Origin: Desmodus rotundus
Lineage: Eukaryota; Chordata; Mammalia; Chiroptera; Phyllostomidae
Direction: 5' to 3'
Length of the DNA: 64,000 nt
Assembly: GCF_022682495.2 (NCBI RefSeq)
Contig: NC_071397.1
Location: forward strand, 25,001,427-25,065,426
Below, piece after piece: positions 1 to 11,590 of this stretch (positions are counted from its first letter, which is position 1; the number at the start of each line of letters is the position of its first letter). Made by a program: the position numbers and the translations under genes. Below the pieces are notes generated by a model that was not told where the DNA came from, made no database searches, and saw only the letters and a list, made by a program, of their open reading frames with translations.

Positions 1-640
1 AACATTAACGAAACAGAAAAATGAATGTCTACCCCATTTACCTGTCATGCCTTGGGCTGTTAAATACTGAAATAAGTTATATATCTGAAAATATTGAAGG
101 ACAGAAACAAATTAATAGAATGAATCCTATCTACAAATAGAAATGTCCATGGATTATTTTACAGTGCAGTTCCATGTTCTATATGATATGTGATTATTAT
201 TTTATTTCAAAAATTCTTAAAAAGTGTTCTAAGAATTTTCTGATGGAAAAAGTGAAACTATTGATCGGGGAAAGGTAGATTCCTATTAACTGAATATGCC
301 ATTTAGGGGAAGAAGGGGCTTTGACTCAGGCCTTGGCTTCCAGGCACTACACTTAGATACCCAAAGTTTGGAAAGGGATAGGCTTTGACAAGTTTTAAGG
401 AGTTAAATCTAAATAAACATCATTGATCACCTCTGAGATGACTGTGAGAGTACATGTGAAGGCTTGAGTTTCCAGGTGTATGTGCGAAGTGGCAACGTCA
501 TCATAAATAGGCAGGTAAGCATCCTTGGTATAAACGGACAAGAATGCAAAAGCCTAACAGGGACCTCACCTGCACTGGTAAACCTCTACCATGCATGATC
601 GTGAAAATCCTGCTGTCGGAATGTTAAAGTGCGTAAGTGG
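1..640. other. Unassigned AT-rich sequence
   Basis: I see no gene, RNA or recognisable repeat here. The open frames are short and interrupted on both strands. Confidence 0.5.
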
Positions 641-643
641 CTC

Positions 644-795
644 CTGGATGCACTAGCTCTGCGACTTGGTCCAATCACTTAATCTTTGTGCCTCAGTTTC
701 CTCATCTGCAAAGCAGTGCTGATATGGCACCAAACTTATAGAGTTGTCATAAGTATCAGATGAGTTAATGTGTGCTAAATGTTTAAACCACCACT
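644..795 (+). repeat. MIR SINE fragment
   Basis: The core reads like the MIR consensus: 'gcctcagtttcctcatctg' is followed by a degraded 'gagttaatgtgtgctaaatg' segment. MIR is an ancient tRNA-derived SINE shared by all mammals. The tRNA-like head is too eroded to place its start exactly. Confidence 0.75.
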
Positions 796-799
796 ATAC

Positions 800-2460
800 A
801 AACACTAGTTAAACTTACTGTATCTACGGTTACTTTATCTTTGTGTTGGTGGCTCCTCTGTGGTAGCGGTAAGTATGTGAGCATGAGCATCAGGATTAAA
901 GTTTCAAACAAGCGGCAAAACCAGACATAGACTGGCCTTTATTAAAAGATAAACCTTTAATTCTTTCCATATTCATAATTCACTAATTTTTAAAATACTC
1001 CTTTTTATTTATATATCTATTTTTCTTGAAAAAAATGCAGGATTATGTTTTACATTAGGAGTAAATCAATTTCACGTGAATTCCCCCCAGCTATTGACAG
1101 CTTTGGTTTTATTATTCACCCTGTGCAGGACTCTAGCAGGAAAAGCTGTAACATTAATTAATCTATAAACAGCCTTTTGAAATGATGAAAAAAATTCCAA
1201 TTTGGTTAAAACTAAATAAGCTTAAAATAGATCTGTGATACTTCTGCACAATATGAATTCAAAATCATTGCAAGAACAAAAGTGGGCAGGACTCTCCTTT
1301 GAGCAGACCAAAACAATTCCGCACAGCATAAATATGAACAGTTTTACCCCCTATCTGCAGTGTAAGTTCTTAATGATCTGTTGTTTTTAGACAAACTTCT
1401 CTGTTCCTACCATAATAAGGGAGAACACAAATATCTCCTTTAGATTGCTATTTTGTGATCATATACTTAAAAATTCAGCTAAGATATTTCACTTTCTCAA
1501 AATAAAACATATATCTTCTGTCAGAACTGGAATTTCTCCTTTATTAGATATTTTCCTTAATTCAATAGTCAATATGAAAGAATTTTATAAAGTGAGCCAA
1601 TTTCTTCAGGTACCTGTGGAAACATTTGGCAGTTACATCCTCCTGGCAGGCACACCAGGCAGTTCAAAGACAGATAGTCCTTGGGATATATTTTCTAAGG
1701 CAGAGAAAACTGACTTAACTTGGAGGAAAAAAAAAGTCCAGGTCAAATGATCCTTTCAAGCTTTTATGTTGTAAAACTCTAGGGAGTCTAAATCAAGGAT
1801 TACTCATCCTTGGGTAAACCTGATGATGCTTCTTGAGAAAAATCTTGTGTTTAAGCTTAAAAAAAATGTTTCAGTGGGATCTAAGTGTTCTAGTGAATGT
1901 TAAGAACTTCTCAGAATGGGTTCAGTGGGTTTACGGGTTACTCCCCCAGCCAGGTAATTGCAGTAACGGTCCCTGATTCAACTGTCTAACTCTTGTACTG
2001 CAGTGTCCAAACTGGCGACAAGTATTTGCTCTAAAACAGCAATAGGGGGCACTAAGGACATAACGTTCCTTAACCTAGAGAATGACTTTGGTTCTAAATT
2101 AACATAAACCTAGTAATATTTAAGAGAGAAAGTCAAGGGCCCTCACATTCATCCTGCATATAACTCCTCGTACATGCTGTTTTATCCTTATACCTCGTTA
2201 GATCTCTGAAAAGCTACATTCTTGAACAATTATTTCATTTCTCATTGTGAACATCCTGCTTGCTTTTATAGTTATTCTCTCAAGTTTTAGAGGACTTTTA
2301 TGAAGTTATTTGAAAGTTAATCTTACATTTTAGGAAAACTCATCAGTGAGACTTCTGTTATGATACTGAATAGCCCTAATGTGAGGAGCAAAATGACCTT
2401 TGTTTTTTTCTTTTGCTAGAATTTAGCACGAGGAAAAGAGTTTTCTTCCAAAATTGCTGT
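800..2460. other. Unassigned AT-rich sequence
   Basis: No gene or confident repeat is visible. The 101-codon frame at 1445-1750 has no recognisable domain, no splice signals that convince me and low-complexity lysine-rich ends, so I treat it as chance. Confidence 0.5.
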
Positions 2461-2464
2461 ATTT

Positions 2465-2980
2465 TTGTTCATTTATTTACCAAAGAAATATTGATTGAAT
2501 ACTTTGGGAGCTAGTCTCTGCTGGATGTTCGATATTCAGTAATGCTCAGAGAAAACTCATCCAGTCAGGGAGACAGACAGGAAAGCTGAAGCTATGTGGT
2601 CTGTGACAGTGCCTGAGGAGGGAGGGTGGCCCAGCTTCCTGGGAGACACAGGGAGAGGTCCAAAGAGGAAGAGGTGATATTTGACACAGCGTTTAATTAT
2701 GAGTGAAGTTTTGTAGCTTAGAATAACAGGAAAAGGGCTTTTAAGGACAGGCATTATAACTTTTGCAAAAGCACAAATGTGAAAAGTAAATAACCAGAAA
2801 AGATATGTATGGGTAAGAGGGAGAAATTCCATGTATCTAGTAAGAAAGACCAGCAGCAGGTGGAATGAAAAGGCACTCTAGAGATATGCTGTAAAGTGCT
2901 TGGGATGCCAAGCTAGGGCATTCCAATTTTGCTCTTAATGGATTTACTAACTGGAGGAGAGACACAATCAGATTTACCAG
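2465..2980 (+). repeat. Old high-copy mammalian repeat, family not named
   Basis: The stretch has the layout of a very common old mammalian repeat. An 'atttattta...aatattgattgaatac' opening is followed by a purine-rich 'cagggagacagacag' segment and ends with 'gagacacaatcagattta'. I recognise the wording but cannot assign the family by eye. The sequence at 56040-56640 looks like the downstream part of the same family. Confidence 0.4.
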
Positions 2981-2984
2981 CTGA

Positions 2985-3756
2985 ATTGTTTGTGAATTTC
3001 ATGGTAGAACACACTGTTTTTCTGCTTTGAAGACTCTTGTATTTCCGGCACAGATTCAGATAAATAGCATTTGCTTCATTATTGTCTGTTGCATTGACTG
3101 CTCAGCTATGAGGCTTTTGTAAGACTTTAAGGGGTGAGAGCAGTGTTGGACAGTGCTGTTTTACCATTGAGTCCTCTTTTGAATATTAACATTCCCAGCA
3201 AGTTTATCCTTCTTTTCCTGAAAGCTAGGGAATTGAGGGCTATATAATAATTACAGCTGGCATGTGTGCTGCTTCTTCCTTTTTATGGATTTTATTTTCT
3301 GTTTCAATTTAATTATCTCTTTGTGACTTATCATAAGACACCTCAGATAGGTTCAGATAATATATTGGGTGTAAGTAAATCTATATTTATTTAAAAATTC
3401 ATGAGATCAACAGCGATCATGTACTTCAGTCCTATTCACTTCTCAGTGACAGTAAAGGATTTTCCCAGCCACACAGCCACAGGCTTATGCTAGTAATGTG
3501 TCCTGTAGAGGAGACATGCAGCCAAGTTCAACAGGCCAGCAAGCCATCCTTGTTTCCAGAAGACTGCAATTACAAACCCCCTTCATCCTCCTTATGCTGT
3601 GCTCTGGTCTTTTTAATTCTTGTAGTTTTAGAAACATGTAAGTAGTAAGTTTTCATGCATGAGTGTAATTTGTAAACCAGGCTCAGAAAAATGATATACA
3701 TATCATTTAAACATTTTTGGCCTTCTGGGATTCCTTGCTAATTTTAATAATTTAGA
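2985..3756. other. Unassigned sequence
   Basis: I see nothing beyond AT-rich non-coding sequence. Confidence 0.5.
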
Positions 3757-3818
3757 GCATATTTAACTGAAAAGAACAGGTACTACACTTGATCTTAGCC
3801 TAAAGGCCAAGAAGTGAT
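3757..3818 (-). pseudogene. U2 snRNA pseudogene, 5' fragment
   Basis: Read on the minus strand, 3818 down to about 3757 matches the first ~60 nt of U2 spliceosomal RNA. It includes the near-exact block 'ggctaagatcaagtgtagta' around 3786-3805. This block spans the segment of U2 that pairs with the intron branch site and with U6. Differences include a T-to-C change in the 'agtatctgttct' part and changes in the opening 'atcgcttctcgg'. The rest of U2 (Sm site and stem-loops III and IV) is absent. A 5' fragment without its promoter is typical of dispersed snRNA pseudogenes, so it is almost certainly non-functional. Confidence 0.85.
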
Positions 3819-3819
3819 T

Positions 3820-4020
3820 AGGATATATTAAAAACAATCTAGGAATACTAGATTTCCATGAACTAGTCTATGAACTATAACAACACAAAACTTTAATTAT
3901 CAATACTTGCTACCTGAACTTTATTGTTACTACAATAAAAATAACATAAATAGTAAGTCTAAAAGCATTACATGGCATTGTACAAGGCACCCTAGGATAC
4001 TGGTTTGCATTAGGTGATAT
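3820..4020. other. Unassigned AT-rich sequence
   Basis: Nothing is recognised in this stretch. Confidence 0.5.
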
Positions 4021-4029
4021 CACAATGCA

Positions 4030-4190
4030 GGAGGCTATGAGAGTTTGAAATAAGCACCAGCTTTGAAATCATGAAATGTGGTCCTTTCAACACCATCCCA
4101 GCAACTCACTCACAGTATAACCTACACAGTTCCCTCATCATTAAGACAGAAATGATTATCTCACAGATTTTGTAAAAACTGAAACAATTG
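4030..4190 (+). repeat. Degraded MIR-like SINE
   Basis: The order of motifs resembles MIR: a tRNA-like head, 'agcaactcactcacagta', 'ttccctcatcattaagaca', then 'tctcacagattttgt'. Divergence is high, so this is a tentative call. Confidence 0.45.
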
Positions 4191-4199
4191 TGTTTTAAC

Positions 4200-4985
4200 A
4201 TTTATTTAAGTGAAATGTAGAAATTCTGGTTAAGGGGCATTGCGTTTAACATACTGCCAATAAGTTTAAAGTGGATATTTTCATTATGACAAGCAATGCA
4301 TTATGCCATTCTATGCCAATTATCCATCTTTCCTGAAATGATCTCAGTATGACAGAATTTAAATATTTCTTCTGCTATTTGGTTTGAAAATCAACTGTTT
4401 CCTAAATGTGATAACTTAATAATAACACTGAGTTATTACTATCATGTGTCAAAGTGAGAAGCATGCATAACTATGCTTTTGATGGGAAAAAATTCATTAT
4501 TCACATTTGAAAACTCATGTCATTGCTAGCATGATAAAATTTAATAATATATAAATCCTTTATAAAATTCTGAAGAGTTAATACCTTGTCAAAGGATCAG
4601 TTCAAAGTGACTTAACTTCCTGGGTATTTCTGATTTAAAACTGCTTTTTCCTAACTAGGAAACTTCTCTAGTTTTCTTGAGTGAAAATGAAGAAAAATAC
4701 ATATATATAATTATAGATTACAATTTTCAAGGGTTTTCTATAAAAATATCTCCAATTTTTAATTAAATTTCCAATAATTCTGTTTTCTTAATGTAATTTT
4801 TTAAGATGTTTTAAAATAAAGTAGATAATGTCAGGATTGTTTTACTAATTTAATTTCATTGCTGAATTGGTCTCATTTACAACAACCTAAGTGAGGATTT
4901 GTCATCTTTTGTCTATTGCTTCCCTTCATTCCCAAAGTATTATTGAGGTTGAAATCTAAGAAAGAAGATATGGTTTTGATGACAG
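4200..4985. other. Unassigned AT-rich sequence
   Basis: Nothing is recognised. This stretch leads up to the 5' end of the large L1. Confidence 0.5.
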
Positions 4986-5814
4986 AATATTGTATATATT
5001 GAAAGTCACATGGTCCCCAGTGAAGAAATTCCCCAGTGGAGATCGAACCTACTGGAAGGGAAGGATACACCCAGCCCCCACCTCCTACAGGATTCGAAGC
5101 ACCACCAATGGGGAAGATTGGCAAAACAGGCAGGTCAGGCTCAACAACCCCTTGCAGGGTACATAAGCACAAGAGAAAGACAGAAAGAAAAACACTTAAA
5201 GAGCCCAGTTTGAATTTCTCTCGGGCAGACAAAATACCCTGGGTCCTAGGGCCAGTGTGGCAAGGAGGAATCAGGGTCCCACTCAGCCTCGGCTAGCACA
5301 CAGAGTTGCCCTCAGCACCAAGCAGGAAAGAGCAGACCTCTTACACAGATTGGCCCCTCCCTTGAAATGGACAGCTAATACAGAAGAAACTATACATTAT
5401 TGGAAATAAGCTGAGAGAGATCAAGACAGTTGGTGCAGGGGAAGGGGGAACAAACCCACAATTTTTTGCAGAAGACTGACCACTGTCACCCCGGGGAGAC
5501 CTAAGGGCCCCACCCTCCTGATTGCAATAGAAGCCCCCTCTAGAGGCAGGTGAAGGTGATACAGATGGTGCTACAAGAAGTTGGACAACCCACCCCAGGA
5601 CCTTGAGCTGATAAAAAAACAAAGGCTGATCCAGAAAGAGAAGGCAGAAAGCAAACACCATACTCCCCTGAGATGAATTCTGCCTCATTCATCTTCAGAA
5701 TTTGTGTTATTTTTAAATTTTGCATAGATTTTTAGGACTCCAACTAATTCACTATTCTGTCTTTTATTTCTTATTTAAATTCTTAGATTATTTTATTTTA
5801 TTTTTACGTCAAAT

Positions 5815-6715
5815 CTCACATTGTGCTCTTCCATTGTCTTACTCCATTTTGCCTTCGTCCTGTCCTTTCTTATTTTCATTATAAATGTTATTTCCCCCCA
5901 TACTGTTCCTTGTTTCTATTCCTTACTCTTACTATTTCTCCTCCCTTTATTCTATCAAAATCATTCTTCCTACCTTTAGTCAGCCCTCATTCTTTTTGCT
6001 CTTCTTGTAGTATTCTTATTTTCTTTACACCTTTATAAATTGTGGTTTGTTTGTTGTGGACATTATGGTCATTACTGTTCTTCTTCAACTGTATTCGTAT
6101 TTGTTCACCATTTTTTAAAAGGTTTCAGATCTCATAGGTTACTCTCCCCCTGTCTTATTCCATTTTGTCTTCCTCCTGCCCATGCTTATTTGAGTTTGGA
6201 ATTTTATTTTTTCCCTTTCTTAGGCTGAATTCTATTTCTTACTCTCATTTTTCTTCTCCTCCTATTCTCTCAAAATCATTTTTCCTTACTGTAGAAATCT
6301 CATATTCTCTTTTTTCTTTTGTATAATATTCTTCTCTTTCCAACTTCATCAATTGTTGCTCAGCTGTCATTGTTATTGACCCTATTGTGGTTTTTCTGCA
6401 ATTTTGTTCCCTTTAGTTGGCTATTTTTTAAAGTTTATTTCAAACCTCATATACTCTTCTTTTTTCTTACTCCATTTTGCCATCATCCTTCCTAGTTTTA
6501 CTTATGTTTCAAATTTTATTTTCTCCCATTCTTTGCCTTGTTCCTATTCCCTACTCTTATTATTTCTCCCACTTCCCAATCAAAATCACTTCTCTCTCCT
6601 TTAGTCATCTCATATTCCCTTTCTCCTATCTTATAACATGATTAACTTCTCTCCATCTTTATTAATCTTCACTCAATTGCTGTTGATATTCCTGATGTTG
6701 TAAGGGGGTATTTTT
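5815..6715 (+). repeat. Three ~314-bp tandem units in the L1 5' UTR
   Basis: Three diverged, pyrimidine-rich units start at about 5815, 6128 and 6447. Shared landmarks recur at a fixed spacing. The 'actccatttt'-like block is at 5841, 6157 and 6469. The 'tcaaaatcat'-like block is at 5955, 6270 and 6580. Each unit begins 'ctcata/ctcaca', and the first two end with a 'ttttttaaa' run. The third fades into other sequence after about 6700. Tandem promoter-bearing units are known in rodent L1 5' UTRs. Whether these act as promoters is unknown. Confidence 0.8.
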
Positions 6716-7047
6716 TTCTGGTGTGGGTTTGACTTTCTGGGTAGTATTGCTTTGTTAACCAGCAATTATACAAAAAATATAAGATATGGCAGAGGTTGTG
6801 ACTCACAGTCAGTCAGCCAGAGGGGATAGTCCAGCAACAAGTGAGTCATTAGTAATCAAAGCCCAAGTAAAACAACAGGACCCATATAAACTGAACAAAG
6901 GGCAACCCTAGAGCATCCAGATCAGGAGATCAGAGACTGCACCACTGAGTCCCACAGAACTCCTACCACAGAAGTTGGCCCCACAAAGACAGGCAGTCAA
7001 AACAGAGCAACCCGAGACACAGAAACAAACAAAAAGAGTCACTTAAA

Positions 7048-7990
7048 ATGGGGAGACAAAGAAGTGACCCTCAGTTGAAAGGAGGAATTCTCAGAAAAAG
7101 AACTAAATGAAATTGAGGCAAGCAATATATCAGGAATAGAATTCAAAATAATGATTATAAGGATGCTCAAGGAACTCAGTGAGAACTACAAGGAATTTAA
7201 TGGGAGCTACAAGGAACTTAGTGGGAACTACGGCAGTGTGGAAAAGGACATAGGATATAAATAAGAACCAGGAAGAAATTAAAAATACAATAACTGAAAT
7301 GAAAAATACACTACAAAGAATTACAAGCAGGCTAGATAAAACAAAGAACCAAATCAGTGAGCTGGAAGACAAAGTGGAAAGAAACATACAGTCATAGCCA
7401 CAAAACAAAAAAGACTAAAAAAGAATGAGGAAAGTTTAAGGGAGCTTCAGGAAATCATGAAATGTAACAACATTCACATCATAGAAATATCAGAAGGAGA
7501 AGAAAAAGAGCAAGGGATAGAAAACCTGTTTGAAAAAATAATGACAAAAAACTTCCCTAACTTGGTAAGGGAAAATGTCACGCAATTTTAGGAAGCACAG
7601 ATGGTCACAATCAAGATGAACCCTAAGAGGCCTACTCCAAAACACATCAAAATTAAAATGGCAATTTTTAAACACAAAGACAGAGTCTTCAAGGCAGCAA
7701 GGAAGAAACAGCTAGTAACATACAAGGGAGCCCTAATAAGGCTAGCAGCTGATTTCTCAACAGAAACACTATAAGCCAGAAGGGACTGGCATGAAATATT
7801 CCAAGTAATGAAAAGCAAAGATCTATAACAAGACTACTCTATCCAGCAAGGCTCTCATTTAAAATAGAAGGTGAAACAAATTGCCTCCCAGATGAAAAAA
7901 AAAAAAAGGTTAAAGGAGTAATCTCTACAAAGCCAGGAGTGCAAGAGATGCTAAAGGGACTGCTATGAAAAGGAAAAGAAATAGAGCGAG
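7048..7990 (+). pseudogene. L1 ORF1 remnant (RNA-binding chaperone)
   Basis: ORF1 encodes the trimeric nucleic-acid-binding protein that coats L1 RNA. The start at 7048 opens MGRQRS and hits a stop after about 20 codons. Other frames then carry recognisable pieces. These are a coiled-coil-like, glutamate- and lysine-rich stretch near 7290-7400; 'EKEQGIENLFEKIM' near 7500-7545; 'KAARKKQLVTYKGALIRLAA' near 7690-7750; and 'DFSTETL' near 7750-7771. These match the RRM and C-terminal domains of mammalian L1 ORF1 in order. Several stops and frame changes make it non-coding. Confidence 0.85.
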
Positions 7991-8248
7991 AGTGAGAAAG
8001 AGAGGAACACAGGTACAGTAAAAATGGCAATTAAGTACATATCGAGAATAACCTTAAACATAAATGGATTAAATGCTCCAATCAAAAGCCATAAGGTAGT
8101 TGAATGGGTAAGAAAATACAACCCGCATATATGCTGTCTACAAGAAACCTACCTTAGAACAAAAGATTTATACAGGTTGAAAGTGAAGGGATGGAAAAAA
8201 ATATTCTAAGCAAACAGATATGGAAAAAAGCTGGGGTAGCAATACCTA

Positions 8249-8570
8249 CTGTATTTTGCCATGTAAAATGAACACATTTTTGCCCAATATTTGAGGGAAA
8301 AACAAGGATGCACACCATATATGGGCAGTACTAATTCTGTGACTATGTTTCTAAATCTTTCACTTATGCTTATGCATTAAAAGTATAACTATAGAAAGTA
8401 ATAATGATATCTATAAGTTAAAAAATAAATGCTAAAATTCCTTAATAATACAAAAAACAAATATCTAAATATGAATAAAAATATTGAATTAAAAAATTAA
8501 AATGAAAGGTTTTTTGTTCTGAAAGTTTGGGCCAAAAACCTGGATGCACATTACAAATAGCAAAATGTAA
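8249..8570. mobile_element. 322-bp terminal-inverted-repeat element inserted in L1 ORF2
   Basis: The L1 reading 'caatacc-tatatcatac' is broken by 322 bp flanked by TA on each side (8247-8248 and 8571-8572), as expected for Tc1/mariner-type insertion. The left end 'ctgtattttgccatgt' matches the reverse complement of the right end, 'ttacattttgctatttgt', and the similarity runs about 45-50 bp inward through a 'tttttgccca' block. The left terminal region is itself palindromic: 'ggatgcacaccatatatggg' near 8310-8330 mirrors the outer end. There is no coding sequence, so it is a non-autonomous (MITE-like) element. The family name is not known to me. Confidence 0.8.
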
Positions 8571-11507
8571 TATATCATACAAAATAGACTTCAAAACAAA
8601 ACCCATAAACAGGTAGAAAGAAGGTCATTTCATAATACTTAAGGGAGTAATCCAACAGGACAATATATACCTTGTAAACAGATATGCACCCATAATAGGA
8701 ACACCTGTATGTATAAAGAAAATCTTGGAGGTCTTCAAGAAAGATATTGACAACAACACAGTCATCATAGGGGATTTTAACACCCCACTGTCAACAATGG
8801 AAAGATCTTCCAAACAGATTCAGCAAGGATATTGTGGCACAGAATGATACTCTAGATCAAATGGAATTTAAAGAAGCAAAATACACATTCTTTTCAAATG
8901 CACATGGACATTTTCAAAGAGAGAGCAGATGGTAGGACATAAAACAAGCTCCAACAAATTCAATAAAATCAAAATATCAAGCATGTGCTGAGATCATGAT
9001 GGATTGAAACTAGAAACCAGCCTCAAGGAAAAAACTCAAAAACAGTGAAATACATGGAGACTCAATAACATGTTATTAAATAATGGATGGGTCAACAATG
9101 ATAGCAAGGAAGAAATAAAAAAATTATCTGGAAACAACTGAAAATGAACACAAAACAACCCAAAACCTTTGGGACACAGAAAAGGTAGTACTGAGAAGGA
9201 AGTTCATAGCAATACAAGCCTCCCTAAAGAAGGCAGAAAAATCTCAAATAAACAACCTGACCCTACATCTACAAGAACTAGAGGAACAACAACAAACAAA
9301 GCCCAGACTGAGTAGAAAGAAGAAAATAATCAAGATCAGAGCAGAAATAAATGACTTAGAGACTACGAGAACATTTAAAAGGATCAATACATCCAGGAGC
9401 TAGTTCTTTGAAAAGAAAAACAAAATTGACAAACCTTTAACCAGACTCATCAAGAAAAACAGAGGACTCAAATAAATAAAATCAGAAATAAAAAAGGAGA
9501 AGTTACATCCAATACCCCAGAAATACAAAGATTGTAAGAAATTACTATAAACAACTATATGCCAAGAAATTGGACAATCTGTGCAAAATGGAAACATTTC
9601 TAGAAACATACAATCTTCTAAAACTGAATCAACAAGAGGCAGAAAACCTGAAGAGGCCAATAACAACTAGTGAAATTGAAGCAGTAATCAAAACCTCCCA
9701 GCACACAAAAGTCCTGAACTGGATGGCTTCACAGCCGTCTTGAATTTTAGCAAAATTTAAGGAAGAACTAAATCCTATCCTTCTGAAGCTATTGCAAAAA
9801 ATTCAAGAGGGAAGACTCCCTAACTCTTATTAAAAAGCCAGTATTATCTTAATTCCAGAACCATGTTAAAGTCACAACAAAGAAAGAAAACTACAGGCCA
9901 ATATCTCTTATGAACATAGATGGCCAAAATCCTCAACAAAATATTTGCAATCTGGATTAAGCAATATATTAAAAAGATCACACACCATGATCAAGTGGGA
10001 TTCATCCCAGGGATGCAAGGATGGTACAATGTTCACAAATCAATAAACATAATATACCATATAAACAAAATGAGGGACAAAAACCACATCATCACATCAA
10101 TAGATGCTGGAAAAACATTTGATAAAATCCAGCACCCATTTATGATAAAAACACTCTGCAGAGTGGGAAAATAGAGGGAACTTACCTCAGCATAATAAAA
10201 GCCATATATGAGAAACCTACGGCCAACATTATACTCAATGGGCAAAAACTAAAACTTTCCTAAAATCAGGAACAAGACAAGGTGTCTTCTTTTGCCACTC
10301 TTATTCAGCATAGAACTGGAAATTCTAGCCACAGTGGTCAGACAAGGGAAAAAAAAAAGACAATCAAATTAGAAAGGAGGAAGTAAAACTCTCATTATTT
10401 GCAGATGACATGAGAGTACATAGAAATCCCTATAGTCTCCACCAAAAAACTACTCGACCAAATATGTGAATTTGGAAAAACAGCAGGATACAAAGTCAAT
10501 ATTCAGAAATCATAAGGATTTTTGTACACTAACAATGAAACATCAGAAACAGCAACCAGGAAAAAAAATCCCATTTCCTATAGCAACAACAACAAAAAGT
10601 ATCTAGGAATAAATTTAACCAAAGAGGTAAAACTGTACTCAGAAAACTATTGAACACTGAAGAAAGCAATTAAGGAAGATACAAATAAATGGAAGTCTAT
10701 ATCATGTTAATGGATTAGAAGAATTAAAATCATTAAAATGTCCATACTACCCAAAGTAATCTATAGATTCAATGCAATTCTTATTAAATACAACCAGCAT
10801 ATTTCAAAGATTTAAAACAAATATTTCAAAAATTTATATGGAACCAAAGACAACCCTAAAGAGCCTCAGCAATCTTGAGAAAGAAGAACAAAGTAGGAGG
10901 GATCATGATACCTGATATTAAGCTAATATCATACTACAAGGCCATGGTAATCAAAACATTCTGGTACTGGCATAAGAACAGACATATGGACCAATGACAC
11001 AGAATAGAGAGCCCAGAAATAAACCCATGTATCTTGACAAAGGGGGCAGCAGCATAAAATGGAGTAAAAATAGCCTCTTCAACAAATGGTGTTGGGAGAT
11101 CTGGACAGCTACATGCAAAAAAAATGAAACTCTACCACCAACTTACACCAGACAGAAAAATAAATTCAAGATGGATAAAAGACTTAAATATGTCATGCAT
11201 GACACCATAAAAGTCCAAGAGGAAAACATAGGCAGTAAAATGTCAGATATCCCAATCTGCTGTATCTTCACCAATATATCACCTAGGACAAGGGATATAA
11301 AGGAAAACATGAATAAATGGGTCTACATCAAATTAAAAAGCTCCTTCATGGCTAAAAAAAAATCACCAAAATGAAAAGGGAACCAACCATATGGGGAAAC
11401 ATATTTGCCAATGATACCTCAGACAAGGTTTTGATCTCCAAAATATATAAAGAATTCATATGACTCAATACCAGGAAGACAAACAAGCCAATTAAAAAAT
11501 GGGCAAA

Positions 11508-11590
11508 GGGAGTGGTGGGGGGAAAATGAAGACAACTGTACTGAACAACAATAAAAAAATAAACAAGTCCCATAAAAAATAAAAAAAAAA
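11508..11590 (+). mobile_element. 83-bp truncated L1 3' end nested in L1 ORF2
   Basis: The host L1 text 'taaaaaatgggcaaa' at 11493-11507 is repeated as 'taaaaatgggcaaa' at 11591-11604, after which the host frame continues. Between the copies are a G-rich piece, 'gacaactgtactgaacaaca' and an A-rich tail. This is the last part of an L1 3' UTR plus its tail. It is a very short 5'-truncated insertion with a clear ~14-bp target duplication. Confidence 0.85.

Noticed and set aside
4873..5688. Several overlapping frames on both strands of about 60-120 codons
   Set aside because: They lie in the GC-richer L1 5' block, where stop codons are rarer by composition. None matches a known protein.
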